Source: Baylisascaris procyonis (lineage: Eukaryota > Nematoda > Chromadorea > Rhabditida > Ascarididae). From it: a stretch of 64,000 nt of DNA. Shown here in pieces: positions 23,115 through 36,117 of the stretch (positions are counted from its first letter, which is position 1; every line of letters starts with the position of its first letter). The stretch is from positions 4,239,001 to 4,303,000 of the forward strand of contig JAZARR010000059.1 of assembly GCA_037389465.1 (NCBI GenBank), written 5' to 3'. The notes beneath the pieces are model-generated. The model did not search any database. It was not told the DNA's origin and saw nothing but the letters and a program-made list of their open reading frames with translations. Both the position numbers and the translations under genes were made by a program.

Positions 23115-26100
23115 GCGTGTCTCAGCGCACTTGCTGAATACGCCTAAGATTAAAGAAGTATTCAGCGAGAAGCCTTCTTGACATCTATTACATTCCCACA
23201 TTTAACGCGCTATCGCATCGGCGATGCTGCTTTGCGACATAAGTTTAAGCTATGTTTTGCAAGCAAAGCTGCTAAATGTTTCAAACTTTTGCATTCACCA
23301 ATGAGGGAGGCGTTAGCTGACCCGTGATCAAAATATTTTAACGGTGACAGGAGTTTCAGACATAGGAGTAAGAAATTTATGCTGATGTTTGCACGTACTC
23401 GCTAATGCATTCCAGCTGCGTAAAAAGGCCGTGTATTCTCCTCGTTAGCTGTGCGATAGAGGCAAGCAATCGAATTCCGTATCAATAGTAATACTTAACT
23501 TGAATGAATAAAGATGGTTGTTTTTTTAGAAAGTCGATTTAGGTATGTATTCAGCAGGTCACGTGCTTGACTTTGTGTTGTCAAGTAAACGAGGTGTCCT
23601 GTTGAATTGAAAGGTTTTTTCGGCAATATCGACCTTCATCCTGATCATGAAGCTTAAGCATTCAATATTTGCTGGTCACAGGTCATACATAAACGCAACC
23701 AGTATGGTTTACGCCAATAATTACATCTTGCATGATCAAATATGACTTGCAACTGCAGATTTATGGCGGAAAAAGATGCATTAAGTCTCATGTCTAATAG
23801 CACCTTAAACATCGCAGAATTTATTGCCGCTTTTTATTGCCGGCAGTTCAATGAATGTTCATAATGAAACGGCACTTTTTCGGTGTAATCAGTTTTGCGG
23901 AGAGATTATAAAGGCGTCTGCGGATTGGTGTGGTACAACATAATTGTAAACAGCAATTTCATGACTTCACTACCTTTTTGTTTTAGTTGCTATATGTACA
24001 TGCAGTAAGCATAGCTCCCTTAATATCAAATAAATGCCGTATGAAAAAATGCATATCACAGTGAGATTTGGACATTGCAGTGAATTTTTAAGAAGTTGCT
24101 GGTTGCTGATGTATTTCGACGAACATCGGTAAATGTGCTATACGAAGCAAGTGGAAAAGCGCCCAGGAAGTCCGGCATGATATGCGCTGTTGCTTTTCGG
24201 CTTACCAGGTGAACAGGTCGCTCATATACATATAAACAATGGCAAGACTTCTAACAGTCCATTTCCACGCGAAAGTTGTCCGATCTCATAACTCGCAACG
24301 GAAAAAAATTTTTTTAGCCACATCAAACGAGTAGCAGAACAATTTTGAATTACAAATTTTATGACACTTGCAGATGTTAACAACTGTGGCGAACTGTGTC
24401 GGGGATGGGCCACCACCCTACTATGAGGTATTATATCCACAAAACTTCATTTTGTGGTTTTCGCAGCTGATTTAAAATAACCTTCAAGCGTGCAGACACA
24501 CACATGCGTGCAGACATGAAGTTATACTGTTGCGCTCTTCCAAAGATTTGCAAAGACGTTCAACAAATGTTAAAAAGAGCTATAAAAGTCTTAGTTCCAA
24601 ATCGAGGAAAAGTAGTCTTACTCATGTGCACCTTCAGGTTAAGTTCGTCGCAATGGGAAAACCGCTGACGGTTGAAGTGGGGAGCCGACTTAGAGTACTG
24701 GACTGTAAAGCATATTTCAGCGAAATTTGTAAAGTAAACTCCCTGATGCAATGGAACAGCTCAACACAGAAAAGGCTTCCACAACTAACCTTTCATCAAA
24801 CGGTTGTACAGCAGCAGCGCCTGCAGGTTGCTGTGATTTGCATTAAAATGTTTCGCATCCATCTAATGACCTAACGACCCGATAATCAGAATTAATCGTA
24901 ACGCTTAATTGTATCCCTCTTGAAAGTGGAGATAACTGTTATCTGATAATGCAGAAGACATATTTATTGAAAGCTGTGCTTGTTCCTTTGTTATATTTCA
25001 CGGATTTTACGTTATGATGAGAGTAAGGCGTCGTAAAAGCAAAACAATTTTAAAGTACTATGCTCGTGAGCAGATGATTTTTGTTTAAAGAGGAGAAGGC
25101 AAGGAAGTTTCGTGGATGTGGTAGGGCCTTTTGTTTGATGTTGGAGAGAACTAGCTGATTTGCAATGCGCTTCGTCCGATGCACGGAAACACGCTTCTTG
25201 CGCACTTTATCAATTGTTACGCTTCGAGGCGACGAAGCTCTTTGCTTTCATGACAAATAAACGCGAACATATACAAACATGCCTGCGTAAATGTATACAC
25301 ATACATACCTGCAGGCATTCATAAATACACACACACACACACATACATACATACATACATACATACATGCACACATGCATACATATTGCCGTTTTCTAAA
25401 CATGTGAAATTTGAATTTTTCATAGAGTTTTGAATTTGTTATCTGAGCACTGAGGGTCGATGGAGTTTAAATTTGTTGGTTAATATGTCTTAGAAATACC
25501 TATTTCGTAGTACGCCCAAACAGGCTCCTCTGAATTTACACATCTGTATCCCATGGTTGCAATTAAAAAGGAAATTTGTCGAAAAAGCTTATTCGCCAGA
25601 TTTGAAACGCTAATTTAGAAGTTTAAATGAGGATAGCGGCAACTCGTTGCGCATAGCAGCCACTTTTTTCTCTTTGTTTATTCTCCACATAACACATACC
25701 AATAAGCATTAATTTTTTGCATGTTTTAAGTAAGTGTCCTAAATGGGTAAGTAGACATGCAGAAGTATTACTGTCTGCCTTGAACCAACATCAGATGATT
25801 TCGTTGACCTACAGACGTTTCATAAACATTCTTCACTGTAAGAGGAGGATTGTCGTTGTCGTCGTATAGAGCGGTGACGAAATGGGTGAGCGGAAAAAAG
25901 GCTGCCTTGTTTGATGTTGCGTCGTGAAAAACATGCGACCTGTGCTATTTGCAAGCGCGTTATCTTGAAGGCGTCCCTCCTCTGATCTCACACAGTTTGT
26001 CAATCATTCGGCTCCCCATCGCAACCATTTTCGACCCCTAAAATACAATTTATGATTGTCTATCTATCTTCCCAACCCCTCAAAACAAATTTCTGCGGTA

Positions 26101-27471
26101 TACGGGTTTCTTCACTCTCTAATAAATGTGAAAAGCATAATTACATTACATAACAAATGTTCCTTGCATGTATCCTTATCACTTTGAATAGTCTACTATT
26201 AGCACTTTCATATCTCATTCATTACCCAACAATTACGAGCAACTAGCCTTGCTCATTGTGCTGTGTTTCTTTATTTGCTTTGCTGATGGAATGTGGCTGT
26301 AGTCTAGGCAGTTATTTTTTTTTTTTAAATCAACCATAGGTCTGTCTACCGATGGTCCATTTGAGCGTGAAATGAATGTTTTGACATAACGGTATGTTTT
26401 ATAGGAAACCGTATTTCCGCAACGATACGAGACTACATTGCAGCATTAAGTTGCAAGTTCCAGAGCGCCTATCATCAGTGAATGCATATTGCCTGTCAGC
26501 GTTCTACCCCAAAGCCATAATTTCGTAGCGGGGGCCTCCTTATGCATTACAGGCTTAACGGTAATGACGCATCGCGCGTGTCTGTGTGGGGTGCAACTGG
26601 CGCACTTGCCATTATATGAATACAATTCGGTGGCAAAGTTTCGCATATGTTTGTTGATCGGCTCTCAGATCAAGCACCTATGCATATCGATGTTCCAGTC
26701 TTCCACTTTATATATATAGGAGACAATTGAAAAGTACGTTCACGCACATCCTAACCATAATATACTAAAACGGCGATTGCATTTAGCCATTTGTATGAAA
26801 AGAAAAGAAAACAAATGAGAAATTGTGCGATTATTCATATCATGCTTATTCAGCTATTGCTGAAACCCTCGTCTACATTTCCTTTAAAGCTAAATTCTTG
26901 CCCTTTCTTGCTGTCACTGCTAGCAAAAGCGTAAATTGCAAAATAAGAAACTTGGGCATATCTGTTCCAAGAAGTGGTATAGGGTAACGAAATGAAATCT
27001 TATTTCGTTGAGAGCATTATTTTTGCATCAGCTACAAATTGCATAAAATTCTGCAAAATGCGTAGCTTGTTTAAGATTTTGCATCAAGTATTACTTAATT
27101 GATTGTTGTGTACGAAATAGTTTCTGTGAACTGTGAAACGACGCTTGTGAGCCGTTGCAGCGCACGTATGTAATAACGTCAATATTTTGTATAACACACG
27201 TCTAAATGAAGAGCATTTGCTTCCAATAAATTGCGCGTTAAATAAACCAAAATTTCGAGCAATGAAATGGTTATTTTAATAAATTTCTTCATTGCTAGTC
27301 GCTTAGACACTTCTCGTCTGAGAGATGATAAAGAAATATGTTGCATTGATTATACCCACTACTTGTATTTCATCGGTTAAATCAACTGTTTTTTTCCTTG
27401 GATCATATTTCAATCAATGGACTGAAATGGAAGCAGCAGGCACCTGGCAGTAGAACCTATGAATCTTTTAG
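23115..27471. other. Mostly non-coding, one weak exon candidate
   Basis: After an acceptor-like CACCTTCAG ending near 24637, an open frame reads VKFVAMGKPLTVEVGSRL and onwards. It is protein-like but matches no family I know. A (CA)n/(CATA)n microsatellite occupies about 25326-25385, and a T-run 26311-26327. Otherwise I see no gene. Confidence 0.4.
25326..25385. repeat. (CA)n and (CATA)n microsatellite
   Basis: A tract of alternating CA that passes into CATA units, with similar shorter ATAC-rich sequence for about 60 bases upstream. Confidence 0.9.
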
Positions 27472-27598
27472 TTTCCTAGAGAATAGAATTTCATCCTGCT
27501 CGGCGCAGACATCATTGGAAGAAGCCGAAATCAGTAGCAAATTTTTGAAGAAACGTGTTCCGAAACGATCGAGCTGCCAGGACAGGCTGCCTAGCTAA
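27472..27598 (+). CDS. Candidate terminal exon of an unidentified gene
   Basis: After GAATCTTTTAG, an open frame runs to a TAA at 27596-27598. It encodes about 41 residues, FLENRISSCSAQTSLEEAEI then a basic segment KFLKKRVPKRSSC and DRLPS. An AATAAA follows at 27705-27710, about 107 bases after the stop, as expected for a last exon. The frame is also open upstream to 27398, so the acceptor is not forced. I cannot connect it to a first exon and do not recognise it. Confidence 0.2.
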
Positions 27599-29442
27599 AA
27601 AATTGTCTGTGTGCAGTGAGGCGCCTGTTTATGCATTTGCATTTCGCCATACAACAACGTCGCTTTTGCTCACTTCATTATTGCTTCACCGGACTTCATG
27701 CTAGAATAAACATTTTAGTTATTATTATTATTATTTTTTTACAGTGCAAACTTTTATTCAGAATATTGCTCCAATTAGAGGGTTTTACTTGATTTAAGCT
27801 AAAAACCTCAAATTAATATACCTTTCGACGAATTTCCGGAAGTGGAGGTGTTGGAGCAAATAAATAAAAACATCAACTAAGTTTGAGTGAAGGGATGATG
27901 CGAGTCAACTTTCTTGTCAAAACAAAATCTTTTTGGTGGAAAATTCGCATTGCATAGATGTTTGCGTTCCTTAAGCAGGTCTTTCGATTAAAGAGATTCT
28001 CCTCTTTCTGCCACCGAGAATGATGCCCTCAATCCAGATTATGCAACTGGACAGCTTTATGAACATTATTCCCGCGTATCAGTTCTCGTATTTATGCAAT
28101 ACAGCACATTGTAAAACGTCCAGTGAGTGTAATATTTGTGACCATTGAAAGCAACTAGCAAGGGTTTCAATACTGTTTAGTGGTTTTACCGGAAAGGTGA
28201 TGCATATTACAGTAATTTCGCCATCTTTGGTGCCATAGAACGGAAAACAAGTATATTCGTTTTAATATGTGCTATTCGGGAAACATTAATTATGTGTGAA
28301 GCTTGTTTTGTCGATCTGCTGAAGATATACCTGCTCAGCAGATCCTCGTCTTAGGTCATGGTTTTAAAAGATCTTGTACCGATTTATATTTGCAAGGAGA
28401 AATTTGGAGAAAACTGCTCTATTGTACATTCCGAAATAAACCCCCCCTCTGCATAAGATGAAATGAAACAAACTAAGCTATATGTCAATCAACGCTGATT
28501 CGGTATTTCTAATGCATGAGCATAGCTGAACCGTTTGTCGCTTAGACTGCTCATTGAAATGGTTTAGCTACGTCGTGCCGAAATTATCATACACTCCACT
28601 CTATCCATGGAAATGTTTCATAGAAATGGCATTGCGTGAACTCTGTTTATTCGTGAACTCTGTTTATTCGCTTGATTGGACGATGATGATGCGGTACGAT
28701 TTGAAAATATTGATTTGTAAAGTTTTTATTTATTGCGCGGAAGCTATAAAATGATCGAAAGAGAATTTGCTAAATAATCGTAGAGGAATTTAATGCATGA
28801 AATAAATTTCAAGCAGCACGCGCTGTACTTGCACGTACTTCATTCAAAAAACATGAGACTTTTTGATAAAGTATAAGATATTGGTGCAAGACCGGACGCC
28901 AGTTGAGGTGGATTTTATCGTGGTATGGGGTTTAACCGATGAAACTTGCACCGATGACATTCACACCGTGCGGGGACAAGAGTGTTACTAAATCTGTGGT
29001 GCTCAATCCCATTCAATATCGACAACTCCATCCCTGAAATTTACACTGCGACGTTCGCAGTCCGCCAGGTATTTGCACTATTCGAACTTATGACACACCC
29101 TTTGTTCGAAAGTCCACAGTTATCCCCACCGTTTCCACTCTCCGCTTTTGGAAAACGTAGGTAAAATGTGTTTTGGAGGGTATTCAAAAGAAGTAGAAAT
29201 AATTCCTTTCCTAAATTTTCAACCTCTTGTCTGGCACTGAAATGACTCTTTTTTTTACATTACTTCATGCAATAATGCTGATTCGAAGCTTCTTATTCTC
29301 CCAAAACATTGCATTCAAACATTCATAGCGCCGTTTCCAGAGCATGGAAAAGAGAGGTCTCAAGATTAGGCCAATTCTCCAGTTGTTGTATGCCCATCTG
29401 CTGTAGTATAAATCTCTTCTTTAAAAAAGTAGATTGCTGTGC
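27599..29442. other. Intergenic, nothing supported
   Basis: Contains a (TTA)n tract near 27717-27735 and a 17-bp tandem duplication at 28635-28670. No supported gene. Confidence 0.5.
28635..28670. repeat. Tandem duplication of 17 bp
   Basis: CGTGAACTCTGTTTATT occurs twice head to tail (28635-28651, 28652-28668) with the first two bases of a third copy. Confidence 0.95.
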
Positions 29443-29454
29443 AAGCTCGTGGCT
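29443..29454. repeat. Target-site duplication, copy at the element's 3' end
   Basis: AAGCTCGTGGCT, identical to 32401-32412, directly abuts the (AAAT)n tail of the retrotransposon. Bases outside the two copies differ, so the duplication is exactly 12 bp. Confidence 0.9.
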
Positions 29455-29485
29455 GTTTATTTATTTATTTATTTATTTATTTATT
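29455..29485 (-). repeat. (AAAT)n 3' tail of the RTE element
   Basis: About seven TTTA units on the plus strand, i.e. an AAAT tail on the element strand, between the coding stop and the target-site duplication. Confidence 0.95.
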
Positions 29486-32261
29486 TCAATGAACATAGCA
29501 TTCATTACGAATGAAGGTCTCTTCATATCGCTTCCACTTGTCCCGAATCAATGCTTCTCTGATCCAGTTGGTTCCTACGGTCTTTTTTAAAGAATCGCTC
29601 CACCGCATTGAGGTCGGCCTCTATTTCTTTTGCCAATCCGTGGTGTCCATTCTGTTATTCGCTTCGCCCAGTCGTCATTTTTCAGTGCGGATATCTTCGC
29701 CGCCCATCTAAATTTCCTCATTCCAGCCTCGGTCACCCAATCCTTTACCTTTGTTACACCTCGAAGCCATTCGTTGGTTTTCCTCCCCACCAACTTGATT
29801 CCCGTTATGATCCTTTCCATTCTTCTTTCTGCCACCGCTAGCAGCTTGCGCACTTTTTTAGTTGTTACCCATGTTTCAGAACCGTAGAGAACTGTTGGCA
29901 TCACGCTTTTTTCGAACAGTTTCCTCTTGAGACTCATCGGTACTTTTTTCTCACGATAGAAGTCTTTATTCTTAAAAAATGCTTTCTAGCTTTGTTTGAT
30001 CCAGCGTCTTACATCTGCTTCCGTCCCTCCGCTCATTTTTACACATCTGCCCAAGTAAATAAACTCATTTACGCATTCAATCTTCTCTCCTCTTACAACG
30101 ATCGTCGACTTCAGCTCTCGATTGCTCATCAGCTTCGTTTTGGAGGTGTTTAATCGTAAGCCAACTGCCGCACTTCTCACCTCGAGTTCTCTGACCATTT
30201 TCTTTAATTGGTTGAAGTTGTGAGATATCAAGACTACGTCGTCTGCGAACCTCAAGTGCGAAATTCTTTTTCCGTCTACGTTCACGCCCTTGTTTTGCCA
30301 ATCTAGCTCGTCGAACACGAGCTGTAGAGCTGCGTTGAACAGCAGCGGAGATACGCAGTCTCCCTGCCGTACTCCTCTCTTTACCTGTATTGGTATTTAC
30401 CTTTCATGTACGAAAATTGTAATTGTCGATTTACGCTGGATTTCTTGAAGGATGGAAATTATTGAAGGGTGTATCGAGGAATTTTCCAAGGACTTCCACA
30501 GGGCGGCGTGTTCGACAGAATCGAAGGCCTTTTCAGTCTACGAACGGCAAGTAAAAGGGCAGGTTGTACTCTTTGGTTTTCTCGATAAGCATGGTGAGCA
30601 CATGGATTTGGTCGATTGTTGACTTGCCCGGCCTGAAGCTTGCTTGCTCGACATTTTGCTTCTCTTCAATTTGTTGCTGCAATCTTTTGCATAAAACTTT
30701 CGAGAAACACTTTGAGATTGTTGGTAGGAGTGATATAGGGCAGTAGTTTCTGATATCATTTAGATTGCCCTTCTTCGGCAACAGAATTGTTTTTGAGAAG
30801 GCAAAATCTTCAGGGATTTGTTGATGTTCGATCATGTTGTTGAATAGACTTTTCAGCGGTGTTATTAATAGTTCCTTCCCGAGTTTCAGCATTTCGCCAG
30901 TTAATCCATCGATACCTGGCGCCTTCCCGTTTTTCACGCTTTTGATCGCGTTTCTTATTTCTGAGTCGATGATTTGTAGGAATGGTTCATCGCTTTTCCT
31001 TGCAACAAACGTGCAGTCGGTCTTTCCTCTATACAGTTTCGTATAGAATTCCTGAACGATTTTATCAATTTCTTGCCTTTCTGTCGTGAGTGATCCGTCA
31101 CTTTTCCTCAGCTCAATTATTCCTTTCTTGTTCTCAATTAGCGAACTTCTTGCCCTCTTTAATTTACCGCTAGCAGCGGCTTGCTTCATTATATTCAGAC
31201 ATTTCTGATAACGGTTTTCGCATATCTTCTTCTTGATTAGCTTATTAAGTTCGCAGAATTCCAGATTAGTCCGAAAATTAGCATCTCGTCTCATCTTTCT
31301 TCTTTTTTCAAGCAGTACTTTTATTTATTCCATAAGAGGCGATGTTTTTTGCCTTGTCGTCGTAGCCATTTGCGCGGCTTGGCTGATTTTTGTAATAATA
31401 TTTGCATAGGTCGGCTCGCTGTCTGTTAAATTGGACTGTTGCAATGCGTATCTATATAAACTTGCGTCGAATAATCTTTCAGTGCTTTTCTTCCTTTGTC
31501 ATCTGGCCCGTAAGCGTTTATCTTTTAGCTTAAGTTTTGCTCTAACTAGGCGATGGTCGCTGCCTGTCTGGAAGTGGTTCAATACTTCGGTGTCTTTGAC
31601 GATTATTGTCTTGTTCACCAAGATGTAGTCTATTTCGTTTTTTGCATCGCCACCGGGGCTTCTCCAGGTCCATTTTTTTGCCACGTCTTTTTTTAAAAAA
31701 CGTGTTGGTAACTTTCATTCCGTTGTTTTCGCAAAAATCAGCCAGTTGTTGTCCACGTGGATTCCGCGATCCCAGTCCAAAATTTCCAACTGACTGCTCT
31801 CCCGGTGTTCGTGTTCCAACTATAGCGTTAAAGTCGTCCATTATAACGCTGAATGTAGATCGCTCTTCATTAACTACCGCAGTCAGGTCATCCAAAAGTT
31901 GGGTATATTCTTCATTAGTTTGACCTCCGTAAGGTGCATATATTTGAACTAGTCGCATGTTCGTTTTCCTATTGATCTTAATTTTGATTTGCGGAATTCT
32001 AGGAGAGTGAGAGGAGAGTGACAATATTTTAGCTTTCCAATCTTTCGAAACATAAAATCCGACTCCACCTCGCGATGATTCATCCTCTCCTCGATAAAAC
32101 AAACAGTTACCGTTTGGCCGGTCGAAGGCCCCTTTGTCTTTCCTTCTTACTTCTACTAGACCGATTACATCGAAATTGATTTTAGTTGCCTCTTCTTCCA
32201 GTTCCTCCAACCGCTCATTCGATAGCAGCGTCCTTGCATTGCACGTGCATAGGTTAAACAT
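29486..32261 (-). pseudogene. Broken endonuclease-reverse transcriptase gene of the RTE element
   Basis: Endonuclease signatures seen in order: CNARTLLSN, GLVEVRRKD, QIYAPYGG, IMDDFNAIVG (families usually have GDFNA, so a G is replaced by D) and GSDHRLVRAKL. Reverse-transcriptase signatures: GKAPGIDGLTGEML, ILLPKKG, NYCPISLL (usually NYRPISLL), QASFRPGKST (usually QAGFRPG), GVRQGDCVSPLLFN and the catalytic LRFADDVVLI. Lesions: frameshift in a T-run near 31690; stop near 31500; stop at 31325-31327; two-base loss near 30535 within the YEKAFD-type motif; stop near 30397; stop near 29986; frameshift near 29605. The protein cannot be made intact. The C-terminal part (GSETWVTTKK and onwards) is the usual tail of these proteins. 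Confidence 0.95.
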
Positions 32262-32400
32262 GCTAGCGTGAAGGTTAGGGCTTAGACTCGCCTCCTGCCC
32301 GCTGGATGCTGGCGAGTCGATTCACCGTTGTTCCTCGAACGATGGTCAGAGCTTACTTGCAGCCGACCGCGCGATAGCCAATGTTGAACGGAGAATGTTG

Positions 32401-32412
32401 AAGCTCGTGGCT
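32401..32412. repeat. Target-site duplication, copy at the element's 5' end
   Basis: AAGCTCGTGGCT, the second exact copy of the duplicated target; see 29443-29454. Confidence 0.9.
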
Positions 32413-35400
32413 ATCGTACATCATTTGCTTTATTTTTCTTGGCCCTTCCTACCTTTCCTCTCCCAACCCATCCCCTTCCTCCTTCTTCGCAAACATTTGT
32501 CAAAGCCGAAATGAAATTTCGTGGAATTTCCAAGTGTCAACAAATTATACAGTTGCTGATTGAGTGAAAACTAGCAGCTAAGACTAGAGGAAGTGAATTG
32601 TCAATTTATTTGGCAGCTTCCGTTACAAAATGTTAACGCAGCTTGATTTGTATAGAAGCTCGTTTTTTTTCTATAAGAGATGGTCTATTTATTTCTGGAC
32701 AAGTACTGCAGTTGCCGGGTCCCTGGCCTGCTTTATTTGCGAACGCATACTGATGGTACAGACGACGTGCGGCACATCTGCAATGGGGAATTTTCACGAA
32801 ACAAAGCATTCATCCCCACCTCTTCTGATCGCAACGTCAGAAAAAGGATGCTCCAGTTCCCATTAGAACTCTAGTGGGGCAGGTGTCTATGGAGCCGGAC
32901 CTAACCTAGCAAGGCCTCGGTCTAAAATGATGGCTCCTTCTTCCTTTTAAGCAGTTGCAGCATTAGAAAGCCATCTCAGTACACACTTGAAATTATCTAT
33001 GCGAGGATATGATACGCGGAAAGGACGAACTTACATGCATCTCTTCGCAAGAATGAATTAATGTCTGCTTAACAAAGCGTAGTTATCTAATTTCACTAAG
33101 AATATCCTTTCGAAGCTCTTTTAGCATTCACAATGCACCGTAATATCTAGAAGCATATTCCGCTTCCCAGCACTAGTAGCAACTGCAGTTTTTTCTAGAT
33201 TACATTGCCACTAACCAGTTTCTTTGAGTTTGCTACGGGGTATTTTTGCTCCTTGAAAGTGGAGAAAATACCATTTCGTTCATTTGGAGTATTTTAAGAG
33301 ATGACGAAAAAAGAATAAATCAGCTGTGTTGATTCATCGTACGCAGAGGAATGGTGCTGATTCAAGAATCAATCTCTTCATACTCAAAACATTTCATATT
33401 GTGTGGCCGCATATCTACGCATATTCATAACACTCAGTGCGATAAGAGTGAGAAAGAACATCATAAAACGAGACAAGATTCCCACAAAAATAAAATAAAT
33501 CGCATAAAAACAAGCATAGTAAAAAGCGATCCAACAAAATTAAGCGTCACAAATAGCTGATTAGAAAAAAATTTGGATGTTGTTGTTACTTCATGCTGTG
33601 TTTTGTGTGCTGCTAACATAAGAATTGCTTTATACGGTTTCTCACACTTTATGAGGTTTTGTCAATGTTGTCAAACGATCAATGTTCGTTTAGAATGAAT
33701 ACGAGACGGTGAAGCTGATGTGTCATAATTTGTGCCTAACTCGTTGTTACATACATACCTCAATTAACACAAGTAGAGGGCAAATGAGTGAAGCAGGTAG
33801 CTAAGAAATCATTGCGTTGTTTCGATTCATGATGGTCAAACCGAGAGCTGTCCTGCCTCATCCACCTTTTTTTTTTAAAAAAAAAGTAGCACCAGCAAAG
33901 TGGTTTAAGTCTTCACCATCAGGTGCTGCAAAAGGAAGAAGAGTTTCATCAGTGAAATCGTGCTGCTTTATCAAAGTTATGCCATCAAGTCTTGTGCATA
34001 GATATTCAAACCATCAAAACGAATCACGTTGACAACTAACATATGAATGTGAACAGAAGCCACTGAGGATATGAATCTGTGATTCTAAACAAGAACATAT
34101 TGGGAATTGAGAAGATATTTCGTTCAAGAGAGCTTATATTAGGTGAATGAGCAGTGTAGAATGGTCGATCTGTACCTATATGGAACCGTTGAGCTTGGCA
34201 AAGAAATCTTTTCGGCTTTAATTGATTATTCACTTATGTGTTCAGCAACGGGTTTAACGCAAACCTGCATCTCTCTTCGCATCACCTCACAGTTTAAAAT
34301 ACATCGCTTAATTAGTAATTTTCTTGACTGAACATTTTTAAGCATGTGGAAAAGTTTTTAAAACTCGCTCAACGTTACGATCTAGAAAAAAATGCGCACA
34401 CATGATGGTTGTTTTAAAACGTGGCGCTTCTATTGAAATGTTCAGAAGACATTCTTGCACTTCGAATGAAACATCAAGGGTGGGAGCTTTGCCTCATCGT
34501 TACTCTAACATTTGAAATTCCAAAATACGTATCAATCACACTGAGTTGGTAAACGAGATGGATGCGTATCCATCGGCATTTTATTCCATTAAGGTGAAGA
34601 CTCACAAGTGTCATGGAGCTAACGGTTTCTTTTACCAGTTGCCGGTTAAACACGCAGAACCATTCAAACCAAATTCGTCAACTATTTGAGTGCATCAAAT
34701 GAGGATAGGAGTCAGCGACAATGAACCCAAAGTTTTTAGCTTCGCTTTCTCATCCTTTGGCTCCGGTAAACCTACCCAACGTTTCAGATATGCAAATGAA
34801 GAGTCGTATAAGCATAGCGGCACAAACGAAAGGTCGCCACAGCATGTCACCTTACAGTTTCCAGTGTTGACATTTGTTCATAACCGAATTCACTACATAT
34901 CAAAAGTTTTCTAATACGTGGTTTTCTATGATCTTTAAGCAACTGTCGAATATGAATAAACGTTTTAAGTGAACTTTAAAAAATGAAGCATCATTCGGAC
35001 CTTTCAGCTAGAAAACCAAGGGCAAATTGAACTTTCTGAGCACTTACTGGTCTCAATTTATTCTTTAGATGAAAAAAAAAATTGATCTTGATTGCGAAAC
35101 TCTCTTTGACGCCATATTTGCTCTTGATCATTCAGACGAAATCATATAAAGCTGCATAATCTTACCATATTATTATTTTGTACTTTTGTGAGTGGTTGAA
35201 GATTTTTGAGGAAAACATTCCACTCGAATGAAATAGTTCTCTCGATCTCGAAAAGGTAAAACATGTTGCAATCTTCTTAACGGCTGATTTTACGTGATGC
35301 TATAATGAACGGCCAACAACAAACCTTTCAAAAAATTTCCGCTCACATAAATTAACAATGAATAGAAAGAAAAGACATAAAGTGATCACGCATGCATGCT

Positions 35401-35894
35401 GTCTCATGAAAAATTCGCGTCAGACTTTCGTCTTTGTTACCTCGAATGCCTTACTGAAGTTGCTCTCCTAGTCGTACTTGAATTTTTTTCTACATGGAAA
35501 CGTGCACAAAAGCGGTTATTAAGCGATACTGTCATGCTAGCATACTCAAAGTGGATATTGTGTAAACGAATGATTACACGTCGAGAAATAATAGCTGTCT
35601 GTGAATACAGTTTCATGAGAATCGAAACGGCTTTTTCAACGAAACGAGTCATCAAGTCTGGCGATGCATAAGCACACCGATGACGTGTGCAAATGCACGT
35701 ACAGCAAACGCTCTAAAAAAGTGCCCCCAACGCCGTTCCACTGCTGCACTCATACGCCGAAGCGAACGACGACACATTTCTCGGTCGAGTCATCGACACA
35801 GAAATCATTTACAAAATAAAACATAAAAAAGCAGCAAGCAATGAGTGAAACTTCCACTGTGCACTTCTTTACAAAAACACGCCATGTTAAACAG
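32413..35894. other. Intergenic, nothing supported
   Basis: AT-rich. A perfect T/A palindrome (ten T then nine A, 33867-33885) is present. Open frames of 60-90 codons occur without motifs or good splice contexts. Confidence 0.5.
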
Positions 35895-36117
35895 GTCAAG
35901 AAATTCGCATACGTTGTGCGACCAGTCAGATGAGGTGAGAAGAATTATTAGCAGAGAGTTAACCCAACTGGTCAACTGCGCAAGAAAATGTTTAGCTAAG
36001 ATCGATATGATCGGCCAACTAGACGAACTGCATCATACGAATGTGAAAAAGCACGCTATAAGATCTGGCATGATATATACATTTTTGGTCCACACATGTG
36101 GCCAACTTGTTCCATAA
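35895..36117 (+). CDS. Candidate terminal exon with cysteines, unidentified
   Basis: After an acceptor-like GTTAAACAG, a frame runs 73 codons to TAA at 36115-36117. The peptide is helical in character and includes CDQSDEVRRIISRELTQL, NCARKCLAKIDMIGQLDE and a late cysteine (HTCGQLVP). No family recognised and no start exon found. Such frames also occur by chance in this window. Confidence 0.15.

Larger units (their letters stand above)
29455..32400 (-). mobile_element. RTE-clade non-LTR retrotransposon, near full length, inactivated
   Basis: A 2946-bp insertion on the minus strand bounded by an exact 12-bp target-site duplication. One coding region (32261 down to 29486) holds an apurinic-type endonuclease followed by reverse transcriptase. 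The stop codon is almost directly followed by the (AAAT)n tail, so there is practically no 3' UTR, a hallmark of the RTE clade. About 140 bases precede the first ATG. Such elements insert by target-primed reverse transcription. The intact duplication and the complete 5' part indicate a nearly full-length insertion that later decayed. No LTRs or gag-like ORF are present. Confidence 0.96.
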
